Source of the DNA: a virus
Virus record (IMG/VR): IMGVR_UViG_3300019926_000160
Coordinates: 1-24,574 of that record
Reading direction: 5' to 3' (one strand)
Length of the DNA: 24,574 bases
A program made the position numbers and the translations under genes. The notes beneath the pieces are model-generated. The model ran no database searches. It worked only from the letters and a program-made list of their open reading frames with translations, and was not told the DNA's origin. This document shows positions 15,696 to 22,770 of this stretch, one piece after another. Each line of letters begins with the position of its first letter. Positions within the stretch are counted from its first letter, which is position 1.

Positions 15696-15943
15696 AGCTG
15701 CCGCCGCTGGCCGAACGGGCGCTCATGGTCAAACGCCTCCATGAACACGGCTATCGGTTTTCGTGGCCGCCGACAATCGGGGCGCTCACCCCGCGGCAAC
15801 AGGCTCTGCTTCAGCTGGCCGAGCGAGCGGAGACGTATCTTGAATATGAACGAAATGAACGGGAGAAGGCCGCTCGCGAGACGGGCAGCCGCCCGGACCA
15901 CTTCGGCGACGTGACGGAGTCGCGACGGTCGGCGTTCCAGTAG
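15342..15943 (+). CDS. tail assembly chaperone, long form by -1 frameshift (gpGT-like)
   Basis: A -1 slip at GGGAAAC (15683-15689) changes the frame six bases before the short-form stop (TAG 15693-15695). The extension reads RIELPPLAERALMVKRLHEH, then GYRFSWPPTIGALTPRQQAL and a charged helix to TAG 15941-15943. The predicted product has 200 residues: 116 shared and 84 unique. The extension has good codon bias, and the pattern before its first ATG (15725) is already coding-like, which argues for fusion rather than an independent start. In lambda the equivalent gpGT recruits tail-tube subunits to the chaperone-coated tape measure. Confidence 0.8.
15683..15724 (+). promoter_or_regulatory. -1 programmed frameshift site with downstream stem
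   Basis: The heptamer G GGA AAC is exactly in phase (X XXY YYZ) with the short chaperone frame. A possible stem begins five bases later: GAGC (15695-15698) pairs with GCTC (15721-15724), and after a one-base bulge GCC (15700-15702) pairs with GGC (15718-15720). The spacer length is typical of -1 stimulators. The stem is modest and its need is untested. Confidence 0.8.
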
Positions 15944-16147
15944 TTACGCCCGCTCCGTTCGGGCGTCCTCAATCACGACGGTCGGCGACGTTTTCAGTGT
16001 CATAACGTGAAACGTCTTGGTGATCGTGTAGACGCCGATGGGGAAGAAAATGATCGACCCCATGAGCATGAGCGACAGCACGAACCACAGAATGCCGAAC
16101 CACCACCCGACGAGGACGAACCATGTCCCGCGGAGTATTAGTCCCAT
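15944..16147 (-). CDS. YccF-like small membrane protein, probable moron
   Basis: A 67-residue protein on the reverse strand, between the tail assembly chaperone and the tape measure. It is strongly hydrophobic: ILRGTWFVLVGWWFGILWFVL and then MLMGSIIFFPIGVYTITK make one or two membrane segments, with a short acidic C-terminus (VVIEDARTERA). The W-F-x-L-x-G-W-W and IPxG-like turn recall the YccF domain of inner-membrane proteins. Its stop begins at the base immediately after the chaperone stop. Opposite orientation, own promoter and compact size fit a moron, an extra gene serving the lysogenised host or excluding other viruses. The function is unknown. Confidence 0.8.
   Translation of the reverse strand: MGLILRGTWFVLVGWWFGILWFVLSLMLMGSIIFFPIGVYTITKTFHVMTLKTSPTVVIEDARTERA
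15946..15966. terminator. inverted repeat at the convergent gene junction
   Basis: ACGCCCG (15946-15952) pairs perfectly with CGGGCGT (15960-15966) around a 7-base loop, just where the chaperone and the reverse membrane-protein gene converge. It could slow or stop transcription in either direction, but it lacks a T-tract, and late transcription must pass it to reach the tape measure. Confidence 0.35.
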
Positions 16148-16170
16148 ACCTGGGCGGTAGCGTATCCACG

Positions 16171-16178
16171 ATCATAAA
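16171..16178 (-). promoter_or_regulatory. TATA box of the reverse-strand membrane protein gene
   Basis: On the reverse strand the sequence reads TTTATGAT, close to the haloarchaeal TTTAWA consensus, in a GC-rich background. Its centre is about 28 bases before the ATG at 16147, which matches leaderless haloarchaeal transcripts that begin at the start codon. This gives the gene an expression signal independent of the late operon. The forward-strand reading ATAAAT is too close to the tape-measure start to serve it in the same way. Confidence 0.6.
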
Positions 16179-16196
16179 TGTACGAGGGAAACACAC

Positions 16197-18665
16197 ATGG
16201 CCTTTGACGGACTTGACATCAACATCTCCGCCTCGGCAGCGGATGCAACGTCGACGATCGCCTCCGTCAAGACGTCACTCGGGTCACTCGAGCGAAGCGC
16301 GAACGACGCCGACGACTCGATGGAGGAACTCGGGGACTCGACATCATCGACGGCGGCGAAGATGGCCGGTCTCGGCACCGTTGCCGGGTCGACCGCGGTC
16401 TCACTGACCGGCCTCTCGACCGCCGGGACGGGCGCGTCGGCGTCGATGACCGCCCTCGGCGTCTCCGTGGGGACGGCGGCGACGGCGATTACCGGCCTCG
16501 CTGCCGTGGCCGCCCCGCTGGTGGCGACGCTCGGCGCAGTCGGGGCGGCGGCGTCCGGGCTGGCAGCCGGGTTTTCGGCGGTTGTCGGGTCGGGCGTGCT
16601 CGCCTTCGGCGAAGAGCGTGCCCAACAGAACGAGCGCGAACTCCGACAGATAAACGCCCGGATTGCCGAACTCGAGCGTCTTGAATCAACCGAGGAGGGC
16701 CTCACTGCCGCCCAAGCGAACGAACTCGACCAACTCGAGGAGAAAGCGGATAAAGTCGAGGAGACGACGACCGTCACCGGGGCGCTGGCGGGCGTCGTGG
16801 GCGACCTTCGCGAGGAGATCCAGCCACTCGTCGTTGACCTTGGGCGCGAGTTCGTCCCGTTGATTGAGGCCGCCGTCGACGCGATCCCGCGCCTCGTCGA
16901 GTCGATTATCGACGCTTTGGGACCACTTGAGCCGTTCCGAGACGCGCTGCGGCAGTTCGGCGCGGCGGCGATGGAGGCGATTCCGAACCTCACAGCTGCG
17001 CTGTTAGATCTCGGGCGTGAGGCGCTCCCGGTCCTTGGGGATCTAATTCGGCGCTTCGGTGAGGCGTCCGACGGCCTTCTCGATAGTTTCGTCCAAATTA
17101 GCGAGCGAATCGGCGACGACTTGATGCAGTTGGGTGGGGCGATTAGCGACGTTCTCCCTGACCTCACCGAGCTGGGGGTCATCATTATCGAGGGCGTAAC
17201 GCCGCATCTTGACAGCCTCCTCGGCCACGTTGAGGCCGCCATCGAGACGTTCAACCGCTTCGTTCGATCCGGCGACGCGGCGGCGATCATGCGAGCGCTC
17301 CGACAGGAGATCGTTCCGTTGATCCCGCGGGTGAAAGCCCTCGCAGCCGAGTTCCGACCGCTATTCAACGAACTCGTCGACGAACTTCCGAACATTATCG
17401 AGGGCCTCGGCGCGGTCGGGGACACGTTGCTTGACATCGGCGAGGCTGTCGCGCCGGTCGTCGTCCCAGCGCTGACGAAGATCGTCGACCTGATCGGGTC
17501 GGCGGGGTCGTACTTTGCCGACTGGGTCGAAGCCTCTGAGGAGAGTGAAGCCGATCTCGCGAGCGACATTGAGTCGCTACGGCGGACTTACGACCGCACG
17601 CTTGGTCGAATCCGACGGGCGTTCGGGCGACTCCGGCGGCGAGTCAGTGGCGTCGTCGGCAACATCCGGCAGCGACTGCGTGGGATCGCGACGTGGGTGC
17701 GGTCGGGGTGGTCGCTTGCCTCAGCCGCAGGGGCCGTTTTCGGCGCCCTTCTCGCCGAGGCCGAGTCGCTTAAAACGTCGCTCGTCGGCGAAGACGGCGT
17801 CCTTCCAAGCATCTTTCGCGACTTCGCGTCGTGGGTCCAGTCGACCGCGACGACGCTGTTGAGCAACGCGTTCGACACGATTCGGTCGCAACTCTCAAAT
17901 AACGGTCTCGTTTCGCTGTTGAGTTCAATCATCGACGAGGCGTCAGAGGCCATCGAAACGCTGCAAGAGTTGACGACCATCTCAGTAACGGTGCCTGGCT
18001 TCGGAGGCGGTGGCGGCTCCGGTGGCTCGGGTGGCTCCGGATCCGGCGGGGCAGGAGCGACGCCGCCTGCCGAGGGCGGGCCAGGCGAGGATTACGATAG
18101 CTTCGTCGCGTTCAACGACGCGATCGACGCTGGCAACGAGTCGGTGATCACGCAGGCCCGCGCTGACGCCGTCGCGTCGACGAACAGCCAAATCTCATCG
18201 ATCGATGTGAGCGGCGACTCGGTGGCGATCACGTATGATAGTGGTCGTACTCAAGAGAAAGATGTCGGAGGGTACGAGGTGCCGGACGCGGTTCCCGGCT
18301 ACGGCGGAGGGGGCGACGATGACGGCGGCGGTGGTGGCGTCACCGACCCTGGTGACGACGAGTCGCCGGCTTCGCCGACGATCGGCGACGGCGGCGCGGG
18401 CGGCGTCTCCGACCCTCGCGGAGATCCGTCGGTTGGAGATGGCGTCTCCGGCCTCGCGACCGGCGGGTTGATCAAGTCGGCAGGAGCGGCGATCCTCCAT
18501 GCCGGCGAGCGGGTTGTCCCGGCGGCGCAGGTCGGGGACCGCGGTCCCGCACCTGTACAAGGCGGCGTGACGATCGAGTCGCTGACTGTCCAGGCATCCG
18601 GACGGGCCGAGGGCCGCGCCGCCGGGCGCGCACTCAAACAGGAACTCAAACGGTTTGACATCTAA
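16197..18665 (+). CDS. tail tape measure protein
   Basis: An 822-residue protein, the longest in the tail module. The N-terminus is helical and Ala/Ser/Thr-rich, with hydrophobic stretches (LGVSVGTAATAITGLAAVAA, about residues 80-140) that may be membrane-active during DNA entry. Next come a coiled coil (ARIAELERLESTEEGLTAAQ) and a long series of amphipathic helices. A Gly/Ser-rich linker starts near residue 600, and the C-terminus has the tape-measure-type end motif GLATGGLIKSAGAAILHAGERVVPA. At roughly 0.15 nm per residue the tail would be about 120 nm long. A GAGG lies ten bases before the ATG. It overlaps the hub gene as TAATG. Confidence 0.92.
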   Translation: MAFDGLDINISASAADATSTIASVKTSLGSLERSANDADDSMEELGDSTSSTAAKMAGLGTVAGSTAVSLTGLSTAGTGASASMTALGVSVGTAATAITGLAAVAAPLVATLGAVGAAASGLAAGFSAVVGSGVLAFGEERAQQNERELRQINARIAELERLESTEEGLTAAQANELDQLEEKADKVEETTTVTGALAGVVGDLREEIQPLVVDLGREFVPLIEAAVDAIPRLVESIIDALGPLEPFRDALRQFGAAAMEAIPNLTAALLDLGREALPVLGDLIRRFGEASDGLLDSFVQISERIGDDLMQLGGAISDVLPDLTELGVIIIEGVTPHLDSLLGHVEAAIETFNRFVRSGDAAAIMRALRQEIVPLIPRVKALAAEFRPLFNELVDELPNIIEGLGAVGDTLLDIGEAVAPVVVPALTKIVDLIGSAGSYFADWVEASEESEADLASDIESLRRTYDRTLGRIRRAFGRLRRRVSGVVGNIRQRLRGIATWVRSGWSLASAAGAVFGALLAEAESLKTSLVGEDGVLPSIFRDFASWVQSTATTLLSNAFDTIRSQLSNNGLVSLLSSIIDEASEAIETLQELTTISVTVPGFGGGGGSGGSGGSGSGGAGATPPAEGGPGEDYDSFVAFNDAIDAGNESVITQARADAVASTNSQISSIDVSGDSVAITYDSGRTQEKDVGGYEVPDAVPGYGGGGDDDGGGGGVTDPGDDESPASPTIGDGGAGGVSDPRGDPSVGDGVSGLATGGLIKSAGAAILHAGERVVPAAQVGDRGPAPVQGGVTIESLTVQASGRAEGRAAGRALKQELKRFDI

Positions 18666-20080
18666 TGCCCCGCCAGATTCGCGACGTCGAACTCCGGGCG
18701 TATCGCCCCGGCGACACGTCGCCGCACACGACGGTCGGGACGGACCTCCTCGAGGTCTCCGTGACGGAGGCTGCTCAGGACGCCCTCGATAGCGGGTCGA
18801 TCCGACTCGACGCGACCGACCGCGGGCTGACCGGCGAGCGGATCACGTCCGGCGACCGGCTTGAACTCGACGTCCAACTGGCTGGCGAAGCATCGTTGTC
18901 GCGCTATTGGACGGCCATCGCCCGCGATGTCTCGGACACGCTGGACGGCGGCGACGTCTCTGAGATCGCTATCGAGGCCACGGACTTCCCGTTCACCGTC
19001 TTGTCGTTTCGGAACGGCGACGGCGCGTTTGAGGGGCAAGATGCCGGCGACGTTCTCGATACGCTCGTCGCGGCGGACGCCCCCGAGGTCGGGCGATCGC
19101 AAATCGAAACGGTCGGCGCAGACGTCGATATTCAAGTAAGTGGCCGGAAGTTGATGGACGTCCTCTCGCAGGATCTCGCGCCGATCGGCGACGCCGTCGT
19201 CGCCGCGGACGAAACGGATCTTGTGTTCCGCTCGCTCACCGACGTCGACGCCAAACATCCACTCACGCCCGATGATCTCCTCGCGCCGATCAACATTTCG
19301 CGTGTTGACGACGGTCTCGCGAACCGGGCGCGGGTGGACGGCGGGACCGACCACGCCGTCGACGACGCTCAGCTTGACCAGTCGAGCACGGCTCGGGTAA
19401 CTGACTCGTCGCGACTGACGACGCAAATCCAGACGCGAAAGTCGGAGGTCGCACGGATCCAACTGTATACCGTCCCCGACACCGATTCCCCGGATAATCT
19501 CGTCGTCCGCCTCCAAGCCGCGCGGGACGGCTCGCCGGTCGCTATTGAGGACCGCTCGTCGGACCTCGCGCGGCGCGTCCTTGACCCAGAGTTCCTCACC
19601 GCCGATGGCTTCACCGAGTTCCAGCTCCCGGCACACACGTTGAATCCTGGGGAAGACCCGTTCATGATCGTTGAGGCCGAAGGCGCGACGGGTCACGACA
19701 TCGGCACCGACGGTAACAGGACGCCAACGTATGAGGCGGAGTTCCCGTATCCTCTGTTGGCGAGGGCCGAAGCCGCCGACTCGCAGGCTGAGTACCGCCG
19801 CCGCGATCATCGTCGCAAGGACGAGACGCTCCAAACCGAGGCCGCGGTCCAACAGGCCGCAACCGCGACACTCCGGCACCGGTCCGAACCGGAGCGACGC
19901 GTCTCGGCAGCCGCCGACTCGGTTCGTGCGCATCGCTTACGCCCTGCTGAGGCCGTCCGACTCGACGGTTGGCCTGTCGCTGATATCGCTGGCGAATACC
20001 TTGTCACGGAGCGGGCGACGACACTTGAGGGGACGTTACTCAGGACGGACCTCACGCTGGCCGATACGAGCACCATCTAA
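18665..20080 (+). CDS. tail hub / distal tail-associated protein
   Basis: A 471-residue protein translated from a TAATG overlap with the tape measure. The N-terminal region (IRLDATDRGLTGERITSGDR, then YWTAIARDVSDTLDGGDV) and the C-terminal strand set (VRLDGWPVADIAGEYLVTER, TLEGTLLRTDLTLADTS) fit a gp27-like hub ring protein. Between about residues 245 and 365 there is an inserted beta-sandwich (DNLVVRLQAARDGSPVAIED, then FTEFQLPAHTLNPGEDPFMI, YPYPLLARAEA) resembling carbohydrate- or receptor-binding modules. Such inserts could extend the adsorption surface. The place directly after the tape measure supports the role at the tail tip. Confidence 0.7.
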   Translation: MPRQIRDVELRAYRPGDTSPHTTVGTDLLEVSVTEAAQDALDSGSIRLDATDRGLTGERITSGDRLELDVQLAGEASLSRYWTAIARDVSDTLDGGDVSEIAIEATDFPFTVLSFRNGDGAFEGQDAGDVLDTLVAADAPEVGRSQIETVGADVDIQVSGRKLMDVLSQDLAPIGDAVVAADETDLVFRSLTDVDAKHPLTPDDLLAPINISRVDDGLANRARVDGGTDHAVDDAQLDQSSTARVTDSSRLTTQIQTRKSEVARIQLYTVPDTDSPDNLVVRLQAARDGSPVAIEDRSSDLARRVLDPEFLTADGFTEFQLPAHTLNPGEDPFMIVEAEGATGHDIGTDGNRTPTYEAEFPYPLLARAEAADSQAEYRRRDHRRKDETLQTEAAVQQAATATLRHRSEPERRVSAAADSVRAHRLRPAEAVRLDGWPVADIAGEYLVTERATTLEGTLLRTDLTLADTSTI

Positions 20081-20082
20081 CA

Positions 20083-20421
20083 ATGACTGACGAACTCACC
20101 GACGCCGTCCGCCGACTGAAGGAACTGCAAAGCGACGTCGAACGCCTGAAAGCCGCCCGTGACCAGGAGGGTGAACCACGGCTGTTCTTCGAGGCGTCGG
20201 AGGCGGCCGTCGCCATTGACGCGCTGTCGGTGGCGGGCGCGGATCTGTCGGCGGCCGAGGTCGCGGTCGCCATTGACGCGCTGTCGGTGGCGGGCGCGGA
20301 TCTGTCGGCGGCCGAGGTCGCGGTCGCGAGTGACACCCAGGCCGACCTCCGCCTCCAGCGGGCGGTCGAGAACGCGACGTACGGGACGACGGGCTACAAC
20401 ACGAGCACCTACAGCGCATGA
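20083..20421 (+). CDS. short fibre-like protein with 19-residue tandem repeat
   Basis: A 112-residue protein. The N-terminus is a coiled coil (DAVRRLKELQSDVERLKAARD). The middle holds two identical copies of a 19-residue unit (AIDALSVAGADLSAAEVAV), encoded by a perfect 57-bp tandem duplication. The end is Thr/Tyr/Ser-rich (TYGTTGYNTSTYSA). A trimeric coiled-coil stalk with an elongated body is plausible, joining the tail tip to the fibre proteins that follow. It overlaps the next gene by ATGA. No family name is certain. Confidence 0.65.
   Translation: MTDELTDAVRRLKELQSDVERLKAARDQEGEPRLFFEASEAAVAIDALSVAGADLSAAEVAVAIDALSVAGADLSAAEVAVASDTQADLRLQRAVENATYGTTGYNTSTYSA
20209..20322 (+). repeat. 57-bp perfect tandem duplication in coding sequence
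   Basis: Copies at 20209-20265 and 20266-20322 are identical, and identity continues 5 bases further. 57 is a multiple of three, so copy number can change without breaking the frame. The absence of any difference points to a recent event or ongoing slippage/recombination. Confidence 0.9.
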
Positions 20422-20903
20422 GTATCCACGAGACACCCACGGCTGACACAAACATCCGGATCCGCGTCCACGACGCGACCTCCGGCGCGCTCCTCGAGGA
20501 GTACCGAACCCACAACACCACGCGGACGGCGTACCACGAGGCGATCGTTGCTGGCCTCGCGGGCACGGCGGCAGATCTCACCGTCGACGCACTCGTACTC
20601 GGCGACTCGACGGCCGACACATCAACCCTTGCTGATTCGGCGGCTGTCGGGAATGAGTTGTTTCGCACCTCGCCAACGGATGCGTTTACCGACGGCCAAC
20701 AGTTCGTTGCCTCGGTGTTTCTCGACAGCACGGAGGGCAACGGCCAAACCTTCGAGGAGGCGGCGCTGGTCGCCGAACAGTCGGACGGCTCGGACCTTCC
20801 GTTGAATCGCTTTTTGATCGACGACCCCGGCGGATTGATCTCGCCGAAATCGGAGAACGAAACCGTGACCATCGATATCAAAATCACCCAGAAGGACGCC
20901 TAA
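20418..20903 (+). CDS. tail tip / fibre-associated structural protein
   Basis: A 161-residue protein in the fibre block, starting at an ATGA overlap. It is mostly beta: NIRIRVHDATSGALLEEYRT, a central DALVLGDSTADTST turn, then QQFVASVFLDSTEGNGQTFE and LNRFLIDDPGGLISPKSENE, ending VTIDIKITQ. This end pattern (F.ID.PGG...PKS..ETVTIDI.IT) is one I associate with haloviral and haloarchaeal provirus tail-tip proteins. It likely builds the base to which fibres attach. The precise role is unknown. Confidence 0.68.
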   Translation: MSIHETPTADTNIRIRVHDATSGALLEEYRTHNTTRTAYHEAIVAGLAGTAADLTVDALVLGDSTADTSTLADSAAVGNELFRTSPTDAFTDGQQFVASVFLDSTEGNGQTFEEAALVAEQSDGSDLPLNRFLIDDPGGLISPKSENETVTIDIKITQKDA

Positions 20904-20904
20904 C

Positions 20905-21441
20905 GTGACCGATCGAGCACAACCGGGCGCGATTGATAGCGTCGTCCGGAACGACGAACTTGCACAGATTTTCGGGCAGTTCAGCGACGGGTGGGTCGTA
21001 CCGGGTGATGATCCGACGCCGGCCGCACAGCGGCGGGGCGAAATCGATGAAACAGCGCTCGATGCGTTCGCCTTGTCTACGTCGACCTCGTCACTCGACG
21101 TGGCCGTCGCCCCCGGCGAGGCGTTCGTCGGTGGGTGGTGTGTCAGAGACACGAGCACGACGCTGACGCTGCCGGCGGACAGTACGTCGGAGATCGTCGT
21201 CGGGTGGTCGCCGGACGCGGTCTACGATCCCGACACCGACGCCGACCGCGATGCCGCCGACGAGACGATCGTCGCGCTGCGGGCGAACACGAACGAGCTG
21301 TATCCGATCGTCACCGCGTGGCGAGTCGAGACGGACGGTAGCGGCGTCGTCGCTGCGAGTCGTGTCGCGCCGATCGGCTTCTCACAGTCCAGCGCTGGCG
21401 AGATCCTCGCCTTCGAGTATCTTAACGTGACCAACACATGA
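20905..21441 (+). CDS. fibre-base / baseplate-like structural protein
   Basis: A 178-residue protein with a GTG start at 20905, one base after the previous stop. The N-terminus carries the segment SVVRNDELAQIFGQFSDGWVV. The middle has the beta pattern SLDVAVAPGEAFVGGWCVRDTSTTL, in which a virion-type 'APGEAFVGGW' turn is recognisable from phage tail proteins, followed by a strand-rich acidic C-terminus. It overlaps the next gene by ATGA. Its place between tail-tip and fibre genes indicates a structural role at the adsorption apparatus. Confidence 0.66.
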   Translation: MTDRAQPGAIDSVVRNDELAQIFGQFSDGWVVPGDDPTPAAQRRGEIDETALDAFALSTSTSSLDVAVAPGEAFVGGWCVRDTSTTLTLPADSTSEIVVGWSPDAVYDPDTDADRDAADETIVALRANTNELYPIVTAWRVETDGSGVVAASRVAPIGFSQSSAGEILAFEYLNVTNT

Positions 21442-21611
21442 GCACAATCCTTGATGAAGCTGAAAAAAGCGTCCGACAGCAGAACTGGTGGACTGTCCTA
21501 GAAAACGAACAGCGCTTCTTCGAGCTGCTGATGGACAACGACGATACCGCCGACGAAATCACACAGAGCGAGGCCGCGATGCGCGTGGTCTTCGCGCTTG
21601 ATCTCAAATAA
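21438..21611 (+). CDS. small helical protein, 57 aa
   Basis: The ATG at 21438 overlaps the previous stop (ATGA), and the TAA (21609-21611) overlaps the fibre start as TAATG. The 57-residue product is a helical, charged protein (ILDEAEKSVRQQNWWTVLEN, then EQRFFELLMDND and EAAMRVVFALDLK). Overlaps on both sides and the coding bias make it very likely real. It could be a small connector or a chaperone for the fibre, but no family is recognised. Confidence 0.7.
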   Translation: MSTILDEAEKSVRQQNWWTVLENEQRFFELLMDNDDTADEITQSEAAMRVVFALDLK

Positions 21612-22144
21612 TGGCTACTGACGCACCAGACACACTCCGAGAGTTGTTCTTCGACGCTGACCGACGCGTCGGGCAGGGACTCGCCACCTATGGCGAGCTT
21701 GATGCGACGGCGTTTGACAGTCTCGAAACGATCGAGGACATTTCCGCCGACGCGACCGCGATGGACCTGCTCGCTACGAGTGCGGCCTATCAAGAGGTCG
21801 CCCGCTCGGTCGTCGCGATGGAGGCACAGGCTGCTGATGCGACCGCGATGGATGCGGTGTCGACGTCGAGTACGGCGATGGATGCGGTGTCGACGTCGAG
21901 TACGGCGATGGACGCGGTGTCGGCGTCGAGTACGGCGATGGATGCGGTGTCGGCGTCCCAGACGGCGAGGGACAGCACCGTCCGAAGAAATCTGGCTGAA
22001 CGGCAACCCGACTCCGCCGGCAAGCCTGAGCGACGGCGGACTCGACGTCGACCTATCGACAGTCGCAGGACGGTCTGGGAACGGCGTCGCGCTGGAGGTC
22101 GCAGGGAACGGGTCGAACTCGAACGGCGGCCCGATCGGTCTTGA
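21611..22144 (+). CDS. tail fibre, N-terminal part with 10-residue repeats (frame breaks)
   Basis: The ATG at 21611 (TAATG overlap) starts a fibre-like protein. A globular/attachment N-terminus is followed by four 10-residue repeats of the type TAMDAVSTSS, encoded by 30-bp units, and TARDSTV. Up to about base 21982 (124 codons) the sequence is fibre-like. The rest of this ORF is Arg-rich nonsense, because the fibre's C-terminal domain continues in the +1 frame. As read here it would be a 177-residue protein with a basic artificial tail. A +1 change near 21980-21984 would restore a fibre of about 264 residues. Confidence 0.65.
   Translation: MATDAPDTLRELFFDADRRVGQGLATYGELDATAFDSLETIEDISADATAMDLLATSAAYQEVARSVVAMEAQAADATAMDAVSTSSTAMDAVSTSSTAMDAVSASSTAMDAVSASQTARDSTVRRNLAERQPDSAGKPERRRTRRRPIDSRRTVWERRRAGGRRERVELERRPDRS
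21845..21964 (+). repeat. four tandem 30-bp repeats in the tail fibre gene
   Basis: Units at 21845-21874, 21875-21904, 21905-21934 and 21935-21964. The first two are identical, and the third and fourth differ by a few bases. Each encodes the decapeptide TAMDAVS(T/A)S(S/Q). The unit length is a multiple of three, so the number of units can vary without frame loss. They probably form an extended stalk. Confidence 0.9.
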
Positions 22145-22406
22145 CCTCACGCTCGATCTTAGCAACTACACGAACCTCTCTCTGTATACGAAAACACCCT
22201 CTGGCAACTACGTCTCGATGACCGTCGTCATCGGAGGGAGTACAGTTTACAGCACCGACGCCAATAACCAAGACTCGAACTGGACTAACCGTACGTTCGA
22301 CGTCTCTGGATACAACGGCAACACTACGGTTCAACTCGGCGCTGAACACAACTATTCGGCAACGAACGACGGTACGTTCCACTTCTCCGACATCGAACTG
22401 AGCTAA
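21984..22406 (+). pseudogene. tail fibre C-terminal receptor-binding-like domain, out of frame
   Basis: Frame +1 relative to the fibre start, from GAAGAA (21984) to TAA (22404-22406), gives about 140 residues. EEIWLNGNPTPPASLSDGGL reads like the continuation of a fibre, then comes an Asn/Thr/Ser-rich beta-sandwich (LDLTLDLSNYTNLSLYTKTP, then WTNRTFDVSGYNGNTTVQLG, FHFSDIELS) resembling carbohydrate-binding modules. It has lower GC and more Asn codons than its neighbours, suggesting that this tip domain was acquired separately. It has no plausible start of its own at the junction, so it is either a frameshifted gene part or the product of recoding. Confidence 0.65.
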
Positions 22407-22410
22407 ACAG

Positions 22411-22698
22411 ATGGAACTGATATTCACACCGGAAGACACCGGTACGACCCGAGCGACTGGTTACGCGACCGTTCCGTACACATCCGACGCGGAGTACGAG
22501 ACGGTCGTCGAGACAACCGAATCGGACCTCGCCTCGATCTTCGAGGACGCGAAGTCGGCAGGTAAGACGCTCGACGGCCCCGACGAGTCGATCGACGCGG
22601 CGATCGACGACCCGCTCGCGTTCCGCGACTTCCTGATTCTCGTCGACGGGGCGATCGAGTTCGATTCGGACTACGTCCGAGAAACTGAAGCCCAGTAG
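22411..22698 (+). CDS. small acidic tail-region protein
   Basis: A 95-residue protein four bases after the fibre stop. It is acidic, with an N-terminal beta part (MELIFTPEDTGTTRATGYAT, then YETVVETTESDL) and helical C-terminal segments (ASIFEDAKSAGKTLDG, FRDFLILVDGAIEF). Its place after the fibre gene suggests a fibre assembly chaperone or cap, but there is no motif to support this beyond position. The family is not recognised. Confidence 0.65.
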   Translation: MELIFTPEDTGTTRATGYATVPYTSDAEYETVVETTESDLASIFEDAKSAGKTLDGPDESIDAAIDDPLAFRDFLILVDGAIEFDSDYVRETEAQ

Positions 22699-22721
22699 CC
22701 GCTCGGACGCCTAACGTTCCC

Positions 22722-22728
22722 GCTATAC
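22722..22728 (+). promoter_or_regulatory. weak candidate TATA box before the nuclease gene
   Basis: CTATACT stands in the 72-base spacer after the fibre region. Transcription would start about 27 bases downstream, leaving a leader of roughly 20 bases before the ATG at 22771. The match to TTTAWA is poor. Confidence 0.25.
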
Positions 22729-22770
22729 TGACAGATCGACTCGATCACGGGCACCAGTAACAAAATACCG

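Noticed and set aside
21845-21964. Possible CRISPR array (30-bp repeats)
   Set aside because: The units are contiguous with no spacers and encode an in-frame decapeptide repeat of a fibre.
21611-22406. Diversity-generating retroelement target at the fibre tip
   Set aside because: No reverse transcriptase or template repeat is present in the window, and no adenine-specific variable region can be identified from one sequence.
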